A stretch of DNA of 64,000 nt, taken from assembly GCF_007860075.1 (NCBI RefSeq), contig NZ_SJPP01000001.1:992001-1056000 (forward strand), read 5' to 3'. The position numbers and the translations under genes are program-made. How positions within the stretch are numbered: the stretch's first letter is position 1; every line of letters begins with the position of its first letter. The notes beneath the pieces are model-generated. The model searched no databases and was not told the DNA's origin. It saw nothing but the letters and a program-made list of their open reading frames with translations. Positions 25,935 through 35,144 of the stretch are shown one piece after another. This DNA is from Symmachiella macrocystis (GTDB lineage: Bacteria; Planctomycetota; Planctomycetia; Planctomycetales; Planctomycetaceae).

Positions 25935-26984
25935 GTGTTAAGCAGACAATCTGCCGCCCTTGTTTTCGGTTGCATCACACTCGCCGCCGTTTTGTTTACC
26001 CCCTCTGTGGCGGAGGCCAAGATTTCCGCCGTCTCGGGACGACGCTACACGATCGACAAACGGCACGGACCGTGGATGATCATGGTCACAAATCTCCGCG
26101 GAGAAACCGAAGAAGCCCGCAAGAACGCCGCTGAAGGGGCCGATGCTTTGGTTTTGGAGTTACGAAAAAAAGGATTGCCCGCCTACGTGTATAGCCAACA
26201 AGGCAAGCTGCAAACCTTTGAAGCGGTCGACCAATTGGGACGCCGACAAACCGGCGCCTACGCCGCTCAGCGCAACCAAATTGCCGTCATCGCAGGGAAC
26301 TATTCCTCGATCGATCCGACGACCAAAGAAGGCAAAACCGCTCAAAAAACGTTGGAATGGATCAAAAATTTCACTCCCACGTCGCTCGGCAAAGGCCGCT
26401 ATATTAAGACGCCCGGCAAACCCAATCCGTTTAGCCGCGCCATGCTGGTCCCCAACCCGCTACTCTCGCCCGATGAGTTACAACAACGCAAGGACAATAA
26501 GCAACTCAGCTATTTAAACAAAGGCATCGACTACAGCCTCTCCCAAAATCCCGGCAAACTCACGCTGGTGGTTGCTACGTTCCACGGCGACTCGATTTCA
26601 ATGAAAGACTCGGGGGATTCAACGAGTGCTAATCGAATCGAAAACTTTGAAAAAGGCCTGAAAAAAAGTCAAAGTCTCGACAAGGCCTACAAACAATCCT
26701 ATCAACTCGTGCAACTGATGCGCAATCAGAACTTCGAAGCCTATGTCTGGCATGACCGCTACCAGTCCTATGTGACCGTCGGTTCATTCAATAATAAACA
26801 CGACCCCCGCATTCAAACATTGTACGAGCGTTTTCGCGCCAAACAAAAAGAATACCTGGGCCAGACGCATCTCGTTGCCGAATCGATTCAGGCCAAGCGC
26901 AATCTCAAAGACGGCCACGAAGCGCCCATGCTGAACTTCACCATGGATCCCAAGCCGCGGCTCATGACGGTTCCCGAATTATAA
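25935..26984 (+). CDS. Secreted protein of unknown function with SPOR-like segments
   Basis: A protein of about 349 residues starting at GTG 25935. GGAG lies 7 nt before that codon, and a signal peptide follows (LSRQSAALVFGCITLAAVLF, cleavage near VAEA). The frame is open further upstream to ATG 25746, but that N-terminus is basic and unconvincing. The mature protein has two segments resembling SPOR-type alpha/beta units: one near residues 35-75 (WMIMVTNLRGETEEARKNAAE followed by LRKKGLPAYVYSQQGK), the other near residues 250-300 (MRNQNFEAYVWHDRYQSYVT). If these are SPOR repeats, it could bind denuded peptidoglycan; this is a weak inference. No operon partner is visible. Confidence 0.7.
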   Translation: MLSRQSAALVFGCITLAAVLFTPSVAEAKISAVSGRRYTIDKRHGPWMIMVTNLRGETEEARKNAAEGADALVLELRKKGLPAYVYSQQGKLQTFEAVDQLGRRQTGAYAAQRNQIAVIAGNYSSIDPTTKEGKTAQKTLEWIKNFTPTSLGKGRYIKTPGKPNPFSRAMLVPNPLLSPDELQQRKDNKQLSYLNKGIDYSLSQNPGKLTLVVATFHGDSISMKDSGDSTSANRIENFEKGLKKSQSLDKAYKQSYQLVQLMRNQNFEAYVWHDRYQSYVTVGSFNNKHDPRIQTLYERFRAKQKEYLGQTHLVAESIQAKRNLKDGHEAPMLNFTMDPKPRLMTVPEL

Positions 26985-27073
26985 GCCGGGAACGCGAGAG
27001 CCGTGTCTCGATCATATTGCGCGAGTCACTCAACGGTTTGTCGTATGCCTACCCGTTCTGATACCATGCGGCC

Positions 27074-27574
27074 ATGCCGCAGGAAATATTTGACATCGTC
27101 GACGAACGGGACATCGTGATCGGGCAAGCGACTCGAGCGGAGGTCCACGCGCGACGACTGATGCATCGCGCCGTGCATATCTTTTTGTTCAATAGCCGCG
27201 GCGAATTCCTGCTGCAAATGCGTTCCGCCCACAAAGACGAATACCCACTGACTTACACCTCCTCTTGTTCGGGACATGTCGACACGGGCGAAACCTACGA
27301 AGTGGCCGCGCAGCGCGAATTGGGCGAAGAACTCGGTTTGTCCTGCCCCCTCGAACCGCTGCACAAGTTCGCCGCCACGCCAAAGCTGGCCATGGAGCAT
27401 TCCATGCTCTATCGCGCCGTCTCCGACGACGAGCCGGTCATCGACGAATACGAAATCGACTTTGTCCGCTTTCACACACTGGACGAAGTCCGCGACATGC
27501 TCGCCGCACAACCAGATACCTTTTCACCACCACTGCGCGAACTGCTGAGTTGGTATTTCCAAAACATCACTTAA
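27074..27574 (+). CDS. Nudix hydrolase, isopentenyl-isomerase/YfcD-like
   Basis: A protein of 166 residues with a complete Nudix box near residues 67-89: GHVDTGETYEVAAQRELGEE, then LGL. The N-terminus (EIFDIVDERDIVIGQATRAEVHARRLMHR) is typical of the YfcD/IDI-like subgroup, which also includes enzymes acting on small nucleoside or isoprenoid diphosphates. The preferred substrate cannot be read from sequence. It starts at ATG 27074, with no strong ribosome binding site. It is followed by the dispersed element copy B at 27680 and then an outer-membrane gene. Confidence 0.88.
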   Translation: MPQEIFDIVDERDIVIGQATRAEVHARRLMHRAVHIFLFNSRGEFLLQMRSAHKDEYPLTYTSSCSGHVDTGETYEVAAQRELGEELGLSCPLEPLHKFAATPKLAMEHSMLYRAVSDDEPVIDEYEIDFVRFHTLDEVRDMLAAQPDTFSPPLRELLSWYFQNIT

Positions 27575-27679
27575 TCACGCACCAGTCCGCACGTGTCCAA
27601 GCATTGGGCGGCTCACCTCTCTGCCACGACGACCAACCATCTTTTAATAAAATCGAATTGCCGAACCGCAGCGCGTGTC

Positions 27680-27774
27680 TAGAACCAGTTTCCAAACCCG
27701 GTTGCGTTTGTTCTAGAAACGTTTAGAACCGTCTCAGTGAGACGCGTCAGAGGGTTTTGAAACGACTTGTAGAA
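27680..27774 (+). repeat. Dispersed ~91-nt inverted-end element, copy B
   Basis: This copy starts GAACCAGTTTCCAAACCC and ends GGGTTTTGAAACGACTTGTAG; its arms GTTTCCAAACCC and GGGTTTTGAAAC are near-perfect inverses (11 of 12). A second, perfect small hairpin, GTCTC-AGT-GAGAC, lies near the middle. ACGCGTCAGA followed by GGTTTTGAAAC-like sequence matches copy C at 21 of 22 positions. It lies 80 nt upstream of the outer-membrane gene. Confidence 0.72.
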
Positions 27775-27853
27775 TCCCCTGCCCTGCGGTGATCGGTCCC
27801 TCAGACTTCCGCATCGCCAATCAAACCTGAGTGCTTTCAGTGGGTCCGTTGCT

Positions 27854-29005
27854 GTGACTTTTAGACTGTGGAATTCATCTCAGACCCACATCGCATGCGT
27901 GGCGTTTTTCATCGTGTCATTTTTTCCACAGGCAAGAGCCTGGTGTGAAGAACAGCCCACGGCCGATCTCAAAATTGTTCCCGCATCGGGAACCTTTGCA
28001 GATTCGGAATCGCTGAATGATGCCCCGCTGGTGATGACCACTCCGACCGCCATTCAGGTCGAAGACATGCTGGAAGAAGAACGTCGCTCCAGCCCTTCCG
28101 CGCGCCGCGGCGGCAGCCCCTTCGGCGGAGCGCGCATGCGTCGCCCAGGTTACTCCGCGACTTGGTATCCCTCGACTTCCGTTGACGATCAACAAACAGA
28201 CTTCGGCCTCGTGCGACAACTCTTCACCATGGGCGCTCCCATTTGGCGGCAAGATGGCGACATCGTGATTTTGCGGACGACGGTCGAGAATTCCCTGTTC
28301 TCGACCGATGCCATTTTGCCCGATACCGGCCGCGCATTTCCCGACGAATTGTGGACCGTCAACGTCGGGTTAAATTACATCCATCAATTCGACAACGGCT
28401 GGTCCGGTGGCCTGATGACAACCGTCGGGTCCGCTAGCGACAAACCATTTCATAGCATCGACGAAGTCCGTGCTTCGGTGCTAGGTTTCCTACAAGTGCC
28501 CGCCGGCAATGACCGCGACACATGGCAATACTCGGTCATGTACGCGCCGTTTTCTGATCTCAACTTCCCCATTCCCGGCGTCGCTTACGGCTGGAACCCG
28601 TCGGACACTTTTCAAATGAATATTGGAATTCCGTTTTCTGTCACCTGGAAACCGCTGGACGCGCTGGCATTCAATGCGTCCTATTTCCCGCTATACAATG
28701 TCAACGCGCTCGTGACGTACGACTGGACCGACGATCTTCAACTCTATGGCGGTTTCGAAACAATTCGCGAGACGTTTTTGCTCACCGACCGAGCCAGTCG
28801 CAGCGACCAATTCTTAGCCTCCGAACAACGCGTCATCGGCGGCCTGCGGTGGAACGTCTGGCGGTACGCCGCATTGGACGTCAATGCCGGCTACGCCTTC
28901 GGACGCTACTACGGTGAAGGTGGAAATCGTCGCGACGAGCTGTACGATCTCGTCGACATCGCACCCGGCCCATTTCTCGGATCAAGTCTGATCGTTCGTT
29001 TTTAA
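27854..29005 (+). CDS. Outer-membrane beta-barrel-like protein (DUF6268-like)
   Basis: A protein of 383 residues with a GTG start and a signal peptide near residues 10-30 (HIACVAFFIVSFFPQARA). After a low-complexity Ser/Arg/Gly stretch (about 75-105) it has many alternating hydrophobic/aromatic strands, such as WTVNVGLNYIHQFDNGWSG, WQYSVMYAPFSD and VIGGLRWNVWRYAALDVNAG. It ends SSLIVRF, a terminal-aromatic signature of BAM-assembled barrels. These features support an outer-membrane barrel of the DUF6268 type. Cargo and role are unknown. The dispersed element copy B immediately upstream may lie in its leader. Confidence 0.72.
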   Translation: MTFRLWNSSQTHIACVAFFIVSFFPQARAWCEEQPTADLKIVPASGTFADSESLNDAPLVMTTPTAIQVEDMLEEERRSSPSARRGGSPFGGARMRRPGYSATWYPSTSVDDQQTDFGLVRQLFTMGAPIWRQDGDIVILRTTVENSLFSTDAILPDTGRAFPDELWTVNVGLNYIHQFDNGWSGGLMTTVGSASDKPFHSIDEVRASVLGFLQVPAGNDRDTWQYSVMYAPFSDLNFPIPGVAYGWNPSDTFQMNIGIPFSVTWKPLDALAFNASYFPLYNVNALVTYDWTDDLQLYGGFETIRETFLLTDRASRSDQFLASEQRVIGGLRWNVWRYAALDVNAGYAFGRYYGEGGNRRDELYDLVDIAPGPFLGSSLIVRF

Positions 29006-29092
29006 TCTCTGCGACGTTCGTGCTCCAATGGGCAATACAACGGGATTTGTGCAAGATGAGTGGAACGTTGGACCGGTCTAAAAACGCTCGAC

Positions 29093-29395
29093 TCAAAACC
29101 CCAGCCCGAGCCACAACAGACACAGGCACAAGATCACCGCGATCACCCGAATCACCAACTGCTTGCCCGTCACCCGCATGCCGTCCGGCGCATGCTGTGG
29201 GAATTCGCGGCCGATGAATTCGTCGTAGTCAAAGTCGTCGTCCTCGTCGTAATTGGCGTCGACATCGTCTTCTTCGCCCCACCCCGTATCGTCGCTCGCT
29301 CCGCACTCCCGGCAAAATGTCGCCCCGCCTGCTACCTCCGCACCGCAATTCGGGCAGAGGAAACCATCGCTGTCCGACTCGAATTCCGTCGACAT
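29093..29395 (-). CDS. Small zinc-ribbon membrane protein
   Basis: A protein of 100 residues. A zinc ribbon lies near residues 14-32 (CPNCGAEVAGGATFCRECG), followed by a very acidic linker (about 35-62) and a single C-terminal membrane helix (VIRVIAVILCLCLLWLGLGF). ATG 29395 is chosen because GGAGGGGGG sits immediately upstream and the protein then begins MSTEFESD; the in-frame extension to 29476 lacks support. This is a tail-anchored or bitopic protein with the ribbon in the cytoplasm. The function is unknown. Gly/Asp-rich zinc-ribbon proteins like this are frequent in planctomycetes. Confidence 0.78.
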   Translation of the reverse strand: MSTEFESDSDGFLCPNCGAEVAGGATFCRECGASDDTGWGEEDDVDANYDEDDDFDYDEFIGREFPQHAPDGMRVTGKQLVIRVIAVILCLCLLWLGLGF

Positions 29396-29585
29396 GCCCC
29401 CCCTCCTTCGTTCACCCGAGTTGTAGCAATCACGTTTCAACGCAGTCATTGAACGAAACTCGCCGCCTAGAATCAATCCCCACTCCTTTTACGAACCACA
29501 AAACTCACGCCTAGCGATCAGCGCTTTACAGCGATAAGATTGACCATGACAGCCCTATCCCCTCCCGACAGGTAACCACAAGCGT

Positions 29586-30917
29586 ATGCGTGATCGCATC
29601 GGACCGATTTTATTGGCAGCAATCGCTGTGAGCCTATTCGGTCTCAGTTGGGCCGTCGGGATGCGTTCCCCGGAAAGCGATATCCCCCCCGACCGCGAGC
29701 GCGTTGTGTTCTGGCATTTCTGGGGCGGCAAGTACCGGCATGTCGTTCAGGAAATCGTGCAGCGGTTCAATGACTCGCAGACGGAATTTTGGGTCGAAGA
29801 GATTGCCGTTCCGGGACAAAACCTCGACATGAAATTCTTCATGGCGCTTGCCGGCGGCGACTTTCCCGATGTGCTTAACCAGGACGATCAAATCATCGGC
29901 CAATGGGCAGAGCGCGGCGCACTCACGCCGCTCGACCAACTTATGCCGGCCGAAGAATACGCCCGGCTCAACGATTGGCTCAGTCCCCCCGCACAAAAAA
30001 TCGGCACCTACAACGGTCGACTGTATGCGCTCTGCAACGGCCTGGATATCCGTTTGATGTTTTATCGTCGCGACATCCTAGCTGGCCGCGACGTCCCCAC
30101 AACCATCGAAGAATTCAACGCCATCACGCGGCAACCGAGTGACGACCCGACGCGGATTGTCTACCTCCCCGACGATCGTCGCTTGTGGGCTTGGGGCATT
30201 GCTTTCGGGGGGCGGTTCTATGACCCCGATACGGGAAAAATTACCGCCAACGATCCGGCCATCGTGCGGGCACTGGAGTGGATGGTCTCCTACAGCCAAC
30301 TGCACGGCCTCGAAAAAATCCGTGCCTTCCGCAGCACGAACCGCGAAACCGGATCGCAATCGATGCTGCTCGAAGGCAGTCATGGTGTGATGATGGATGG
30401 GCAATGGCGAATTGATCCGTTGGACGCGGCGGTGAACGACGATTTTGATTACGCCGTCGGCCCCCTGCCCCACCCTCCCGAGGGCAACCCGAATGGCGGG
30501 TGGGTGAACGGCAATTTTTTCCTCGTCCCCCGTGGCTGCAAAAACCCGCGCGGCGCATGGGCCTTCATGAAATTCTGGTCCGGGTTCGATGGCCACGAAG
30601 CCGAAGCCGCCCAAACCGCCGCCGCAGGAGGCTGGATCCCCGCCAGCCCAACCGTCGTCACGCAACCGACGTTCCAAACATTCCTCAACAAGCACCCCAA
30701 CTTCCGCCTATTCGTCGAACAAGCCCACAGCCCCAACCAATGGCCCACGCCGAACATCCCCGTACAGGCCTATTTCTTCGAACGCATCAACCAAGCCACC
30801 GAAGAGGCCCTGGCCTTAAAAGCCTCCCCCCAACAAGCCCTCGACACGGCCACGCAAGACATCCAACGGCGTTTGGATGCGTTGCGTGCAGACACGAACC
30901 CACCGCAAGAGAAGTAG
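29586..30917 (+). CDS. ABC transporter extracellular solute-binding protein (sugar type)
   Basis: A protein of 443 residues with an N-terminal hydrophobic anchor or signal (IGPILLAAIAVSLFGLSWAVG) and the MalE-like fold: VFWHFWGGKYRHVVQEIVQRFN, LAGGDFPDVLNQDDQIIGQW, IGTYNGRLYALC, and later SMLLEGSHGVMMDGQWRI and GGWVNGNFFLVPRGCKNP with AWAFMKFWSG. It should bind a mono- or oligosaccharide for import. No Lys/Arg lipobox Cys is evident in the signal, so it may be anchored by the uncleaved helix. It is followed 8 nt later by a MalG-type permease, but no MalF-type permease or ATPase is present. Confidence 0.9.
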   Translation: MRDRIGPILLAAIAVSLFGLSWAVGMRSPESDIPPDRERVVFWHFWGGKYRHVVQEIVQRFNDSQTEFWVEEIAVPGQNLDMKFFMALAGGDFPDVLNQDDQIIGQWAERGALTPLDQLMPAEEYARLNDWLSPPAQKIGTYNGRLYALCNGLDIRLMFYRRDILAGRDVPTTIEEFNAITRQPSDDPTRIVYLPDDRRLWAWGIAFGGRFYDPDTGKITANDPAIVRALEWMVSYSQLHGLEKIRAFRSTNRETGSQSMLLEGSHGVMMDGQWRIDPLDAAVNDDFDYAVGPLPHPPEGNPNGGWVNGNFFLVPRGCKNPRGAWAFMKFWSGFDGHEAEAAQTAAAGGWIPASPTVVTQPTFQTFLNKHPNFRLFVEQAHSPNQWPTPNIPVQAYFFERINQATEEALALKASPQQALDTATQDIQRRLDALRADTNPPQEK

Positions 30918-30925
30918 ACCACCCC

Positions 30926-31738
30926 ATGCAACGCACCCCACGTTACGCCCACCCGCTGCTCATCCTCCTCGCCGTCGGCTTTGCGTTGCCGTTGGTCTGG
31001 ATGTTGTTCAGTTCGTTTAAGCCGCCGGGGCAACTCGAAAGTGAGATGTGGCCCAGCGAGTGGCATGCGGAAAATTATGCGCAAGCGCTGAGTGCCGGGA
31101 ACTTCGGCCGCTACTTGGCCAATTCCATCGTGTTGTGTGTGCTGAACGTGCTTGGCACGTTGCTCTCCTGTTCGGTTGTTGCTTATGGATTCGCGCGGCT
31201 GCGTTGGCCGGGGCGGGATTTGTTGTTCTTTGTGCTGATCGCCACCATGCTGTTGCCATTTCATGTGACGATGCTGCCGCGGTTCCAATTGTTCGCCGCG
31301 CTGGGAATGTACAACACCTACTGGCCGCTGGTGCTGCCAAGTTGGTTGGCCGGAGAAGCGTTTTACGTTTTTTTGTTGCGACAATTTTTCTTGACAATTC
31401 CGGAGGAACTCTCCGAAGCGGCGCGACTGGATGGCGCGGGGGAATGGACGATTTTCTCGCGGATCATCATCCCACTGGCCTGGCCGGCGCTGGCCACGGT
31501 GGCGCTGTTTCAATTCCTGCATACTTGGAACGAATTCGCCGGACCGCTGCTGTATCTCAATGCACCCCACAAATTTCCGCTCGCCTATGCCTTGCAGCAA
31601 TTCGTTAGCGCCTACAACACCGAATTCGGCCCCTTAATGGCGGCTGCGGTCATGTTCACCGCTCCGGTCATCGTGTTGTTTTTCCTGGCGCAAAAAACCT
31701 TCATCCGCGGCATCGCCACGACAGGTCTCAAAGGATGA
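30926..31738 (+). CDS. Carbohydrate ABC transporter permease, MalG type
   Basis: A protein of 270 residues with six predicted membrane helices and the binding-protein-dependent permease EAA loop, EAARLDGAGEWTIFSRIIIP. The N-terminus MQRTPRYAHPLLILLAVGFA and the SSFKPPGQLESEMWPSEWHAENY region are typical of MalG/UgpE proteins. The start is ATG 30926, 8 nt after the stop of the binding-protein gene; the in-frame extension further upstream is a shadow of that gene. The usual MalF partner and the ATPase are missing from the cluster and may be encoded elsewhere. Confidence 0.92.
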   Translation: MQRTPRYAHPLLILLAVGFALPLVWMLFSSFKPPGQLESEMWPSEWHAENYAQALSAGNFGRYLANSIVLCVLNVLGTLLSCSVVAYGFARLRWPGRDLLFFVLIATMLLPFHVTMLPRFQLFAALGMYNTYWPLVLPSWLAGEAFYVFLLRQFFLTIPEELSEAARLDGAGEWTIFSRIIIPLAWPALATVALFQFLHTWNEFAGPLLYLNAPHKFPLAYALQQFVSAYNTEFGPLMAAAVMFTAPVIVLFFLAQKTFIRGIATTGLKG

Positions 31739-31774
31739 GGAGGGCTCTCGGGGCGAGCTGCCTGCGGACCATGC

Positions 31775-32197
31775 TCAATAGTACGAGCCGATCAACGCAA
31801 TCCCGGGAGCCACCACGCGCTGCCACGCGGCCGTGATTTCAGGCGTAACGTCTGAATCGGTTTCGCCTATGGTCGCCACCAAGGCATTGACCCACAACGG
31901 ATAAAGCTCGGGGCGCGTCGCATGATGTTGACGATCATGCAGCACACCTAAGCGGCGGATCTCGACCTCAACGTTCGCGTCGCCCGCGGAAAAGTCGATC
32001 AGACTTTCAATCCCCACCTGCAACAGTTCGTTCTGTTTAACCATATCGGTCGCGGCGAACATGGGGCCGATTTCTGACGACTGTTGCGCCAGATGATCGT
32101 AGAATATATCCGAAAACTCCGCGTGCGTTCTGCAACGTTGAAAACTCTGCCGAACTAGTTCCAAGTCTTCGAGAGTGATATCGTTTTCGTTCGTCAC
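31775..32197 (-). CDS. Single-domain globin-like protein
   Basis: A protein of 140 residues with a GTG start, matching the single-domain globin length. LELVRQSFQRCRTHAEFSDIFYDHL resembles the A-B helices. RRLGVLHDRQHHATRPELYPLW carries the proximal His (F8) in the expected LGxxH context, and WVNALVATIG and AWQRVVAPGIALI resemble the G and H helices. Members bind haem and act in O2/NO sensing or detoxification. No reductase domain follows, so any NO dioxygenase activity would need a partner. The distal-site residues are not clear by eye. Confidence 0.8.
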   Translation of the reverse strand: MTNENDITLEDLELVRQSFQRCRTHAEFSDIFYDHLAQQSSEIGPMFAATDMVKQNELLQVGIESLIDFSAGDANVEVEIRRLGVLHDRQHHATRPELYPLWVNALVATIGETDSDVTPEITAAWQRVVAPGIALIGSYY

Positions 32198-32312
32198 AAC
32201 GCCAACGGTTCAATGGGAGTAAGGGATAATCATTAGGTAATGACCCACTTTATCCCGAACTGCGCACGTTTCGTCAACCGAAGTTTCCTATGATCGCTTT
32301 TCCAGTGGCCGC

Positions 32313-33449
32313 TTAGTCTCGCACACGATCGAGCGCCATCGCTGCTGCTTGGCGGACTTCTTGGTTCGGATCACTGGCGGCGGCGGTCAAAACCGTTTCG
32401 GCGTCTTTCGCTGGCGGCCCGATTTCTCCCAATGCAAAGGCAGCCGCAACGCGGACCCCGTCGTTGACATCCCGCAGGCGACGCGCTAGGGCGTCGACAA
32501 TCATGGCATTTTTCGGAGCAATGTCGCCCAATGCATAAGCGGCGGCCCAACGGACTTCCGGATCGTCATCCCGCAAGGCCAAGGCCATCGTTTCCAGCGC
32601 ATCGCGATTCCCTTCCGTGACCGTCCACAATGCCTCTGCTGCTTGGACGCGAATTTTGCCTGAGTTTTTCCGGGCAGCGATCTTCATCGCCGGAATCGCT
32701 TCACGGGCAGCCGGTCCCATTTCCGCCAGCGCGACGGCGGCAAACGACTTGGCCCGCGGCGTGCTGAAATTTATCGCATCTGCCAAGGTGGGGACTGAAA
32801 ACTCCGCTTGTTGAGTAATCCGCCACAGCGCCAATGCCGCTTGAACACGAATCATGTGATCACGGTCACGGAGCATCACCGTCAACGTGGGTGCGGCTGC
32901 GATTGCGTCTTCTCCGCGACGGCCCAACTGATAAATGGCTTCGCGACACGTCGCCGCATCACCCGAGCGAACTTGCGACAGTAATACAGCAACATCACCT
33001 TCGGCCTGAGGAGGCAACGTTGTGAGAATCAATACCGGTGTTTCCGGTTTCGTACCGATCGAACGCCGGTCCTTTTCCATCTGCGTGAGATGCAGCGCGC
33101 TAATCGGTGGGGCCACATGTTGCGGATGCGAGGCAGCTGCCCGTTGAATCGCCTTATGCTGTGGTTCGGTATGCCCCACCAAGCGAACTGTGCCGTTCGT
33201 GGGACGGCGAACCGTTGCGATTGGCTGCACCGGTTGACGTGACTGTGGAGCCTGAAGTTGTGGAGTTTGCTGTTGTGGAATCTGCTGCACCATAACCGCT
33301 GAGGAGGAGGCCTGTGGCGCCTGAGCAATATCCGACTCACCGGCTGGGCGAGCAACAGTGTTGTACCCTTGAGATCCGGAGCAGCCGATGGCCAACGCCA
33401 AGGACAAGCTCACAAATCGTCCGCGGTATTTTTGGATCATAGCCACCAT
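32313..33449 (-). CDS. HEAT-repeat lipoprotein
   Basis: A protein of 378 residues. A lipoprotein signal ends in the lipobox LAIGC near residue 23. A Gln/Pro-rich linker (about 30-70) follows, then PBS-lyase/HEAT repeats from about residue 130 to the end, with recurring units such as IRVQAALALWRITQ, KIRVQAAEALWTV, VRWAAAYALGDIAP and VRVAAAFALGEIGP. HEAT repeats form a solenoid for protein-protein contact. The second ATG (33449) is 6 nt from GGAGG and is preferred. The partner is unknown. Confidence 0.85.
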   Translation of the reverse strand: MVAMIQKYRGRFVSLSLALAIGCSGSQGYNTVARPAGESDIAQAPQASSSAVMVQQIPQQQTPQLQAPQSRQPVQPIATVRRPTNGTVRLVGHTEPQHKAIQRAAASHPQHVAPPISALHLTQMEKDRRSIGTKPETPVLILTTLPPQAEGDVAVLLSQVRSGDAATCREAIYQLGRRGEDAIAAAPTLTVMLRDRDHMIRVQAALALWRITQQAEFSVPTLADAINFSTPRAKSFAAVALAEMGPAAREAIPAMKIAARKNSGKIRVQAAEALWTVTEGNRDALETMALALRDDDPEVRWAAAYALGDIAPKNAMIVDALARRLRDVNDGVRVAAAFALGEIGPPAKDAETVLTAAASDPNQEVRQAAAMALDRVRD

Positions 33450-33452
33450 CAT

Positions 33453-34015
33453 ATTCCTCCACTGATCAATACCCGCTCGTTATCGCAAATTTTGTCGCAA
33501 ACAAGACTCCACTGGCAGCGCCGAAACCTTACTGGCGGGACCACGTCTTGTGGTATCGAACGTCGACATTTTCAGGAAAACCGGCACAATACAATCGGGT
33601 TTTGCCGGAGGAACACGTACGATCGGTAATCACGCCCCGTCGCAATCGCTACAAACGTTAAAGTCTACCCAACCGGACCTTTGAAAGTTGCAAAACCTTT
33701 TCAACCAACGAGTTAGGCACTCCCGTCGCTGCAAGTTTCGATGGGGACAGGAAATACGCCGACTGCTCACCGAGCAGGCGCAGATGTTAATCACGGTAGA
33801 AGGGGAAAATCTGGCACAATCGTCACGATTCGCTCAAAGGGTCCTCAGCCGCTGGTCGATGAACGGAATGTTTCAGATCGAAGATCGTGTGACGGACGGG
33901 CAAAACCGGTTCGGTCACACAACACGAGAACAACGGGCGGTGTTCCCGCACTCGCACTACTAGTTCTCGTGCTCGATGGACAACGACCCAACCTTTCGCG
34001 AGCATCGACCCAGCC
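33453..34015. other. Divergent intergenic region, no gene seen
   Basis: This stretch separates the divergent HEAT-repeat lipoprotein and the polysaccharide export gene, so promoters for both are expected. Overlapping short frames lack ribosome binding sites and plausible products. No repeat or RNA gene is recognised. Confidence 0.45.
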
Positions 34016-35110
34016 ATGCGACACTCATGCCGCCTTCAACGCGCTAGCCTATTGGCTTTGATTACTATCAGTTCTCTGTTTGCCACCGGGTGCGCAGCGG
34101 CGAATCGGACAGATACTCCGACGCCCATTTATACGAATGTGCCCCGAGAGCTGCAGAAAACGATGATGCCGGCATACGTCATCGAACCGCCTGACGAATT
34201 GTTGATCCAAACGGTCAACAACATCCGTCGTCGCGACGATAAACTTCTTCCCGGCGATAGCCTGCGGATCCTGTCGAACACGACCATTCCGATCTTGCCG
34301 GAAGACACTGAAGTCACGATCTCATTTAAGGAAATTGCCCGCGCCTATCTCATCGAGAATGACGGCAAGGTCAACCTGGGGCCGGAATACGGCAAAGTCG
34401 AAGTCGCTGGAATGACCATCGACGAAGCTCAAAACGCGGTGCTGGATCACTTGAATGAAATCTTCATCAATCCACCTAAGCTCTCTGTGGAGTTGGAACA
34501 ACTCGGCGGCAAGCAAGTCGTCGATGGTCCGCACCTCGTCCGTATGGACGGGACCGTTCACCTGGGAGTTTACGGCAGTGTGGTTGTCGCCGGTTACACG
34601 TTGGAACAAGCCAAGATGCTGCTCGAAGAGCACCTGTCGCAATATATTCTCAATCCGGAAGTCAATGTTGATGTGTCCGGCTACAACAGCAAAGTCTACT
34701 ACATCATCAACGACGGGGGCGGCGAAGGAGATCAACTCTACAGCCTGCCAATTAAAGGAAATGAAACCGTGCTCGACGCCTTCGCACTCGTCGGAGGATT
34801 GCCGACGATCGGGAGCAAGAAAAAAATCTGGATCGCACGCCCCGCCCCGGCGGAGTTGGATGCCGAACAGATTCTGCCGGTCGACTGGGATGCCATCGTC
34901 AAAGGGGGATCGACGCGAACGAACTACCAAATCCTCCCGGGTGACCGCATCTACGTAGCCGCTGACCCGATGTTCGCCTCAGACATCTTCATTGCCAAAG
35001 TCATTGCACCGTTTGAACGACTGTTTGGATTCACGATTCTCGGCAACGGTGCTGTGCGGAACATTCAGCAAGGCACCTCATTCGGTGGAGGCGGAGGCGG
35101 CGGGTTCTAA
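34016..35110 (+). CDS. Polysaccharide biosynthesis/export lipoprotein (Wza/SLBB type)
   Basis: A protein of 364 residues with a lipoprotein signal ending LFATGCAAAN (Cys near residue 26). The Poly_export domain starts at about residue 50 (VIEPPDELLIQTVNNI) and has KLLPGDSLRI, then three beta-grasp segments (KVNLGPEYGKVEVAGMTIDEA, TVHLGVYGSVVVAGYTLEQA and the SLBB-like ETVLDAFALVGGLPTIGSKK), and ILPGDRIYVAADP at the end. The C-terminus is Gly-rich. The family forms the outer-membrane channel that exports capsule or exopolysaccharide. No other polysaccharide gene is next to it. Confidence 0.9.
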   Translation: MRHSCRLQRASLLALITISSLFATGCAAANRTDTPTPIYTNVPRELQKTMMPAYVIEPPDELLIQTVNNIRRRDDKLLPGDSLRILSNTTIPILPEDTEVTISFKEIARAYLIENDGKVNLGPEYGKVEVAGMTIDEAQNAVLDHLNEIFINPPKLSVELEQLGGKQVVDGPHLVRMDGTVHLGVYGSVVVAGYTLEQAKMLLEEHLSQYILNPEVNVDVSGYNSKVYYIINDGGGEGDQLYSLPIKGNETVLDAFALVGGLPTIGSKKKIWIARPAPAELDAEQILPVDWDAIVKGGSTRTNYQILPGDRIYVAADPMFASDIFIAKVIAPFERLFGFTILGNGAVRNIQQGTSFGGGGGGGF

Positions 35111-35144
35111 TTGTTAGTTCTACGGATGCCGAATATTTAATAAG

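Noticed and set aside
30500-30925. In-frame upstream extension of the MalG-type permease
   Set aside because: It is the shadow frame of the solute-binding protein; the permease starts at ATG 30926 after the stop of that gene.
33688-34061. Two overlapping plus-strand frames upstream of the polysaccharide export gene
   Set aside because: They lie in the leader region of the export gene, have no ribosome binding sites and no plausible products.
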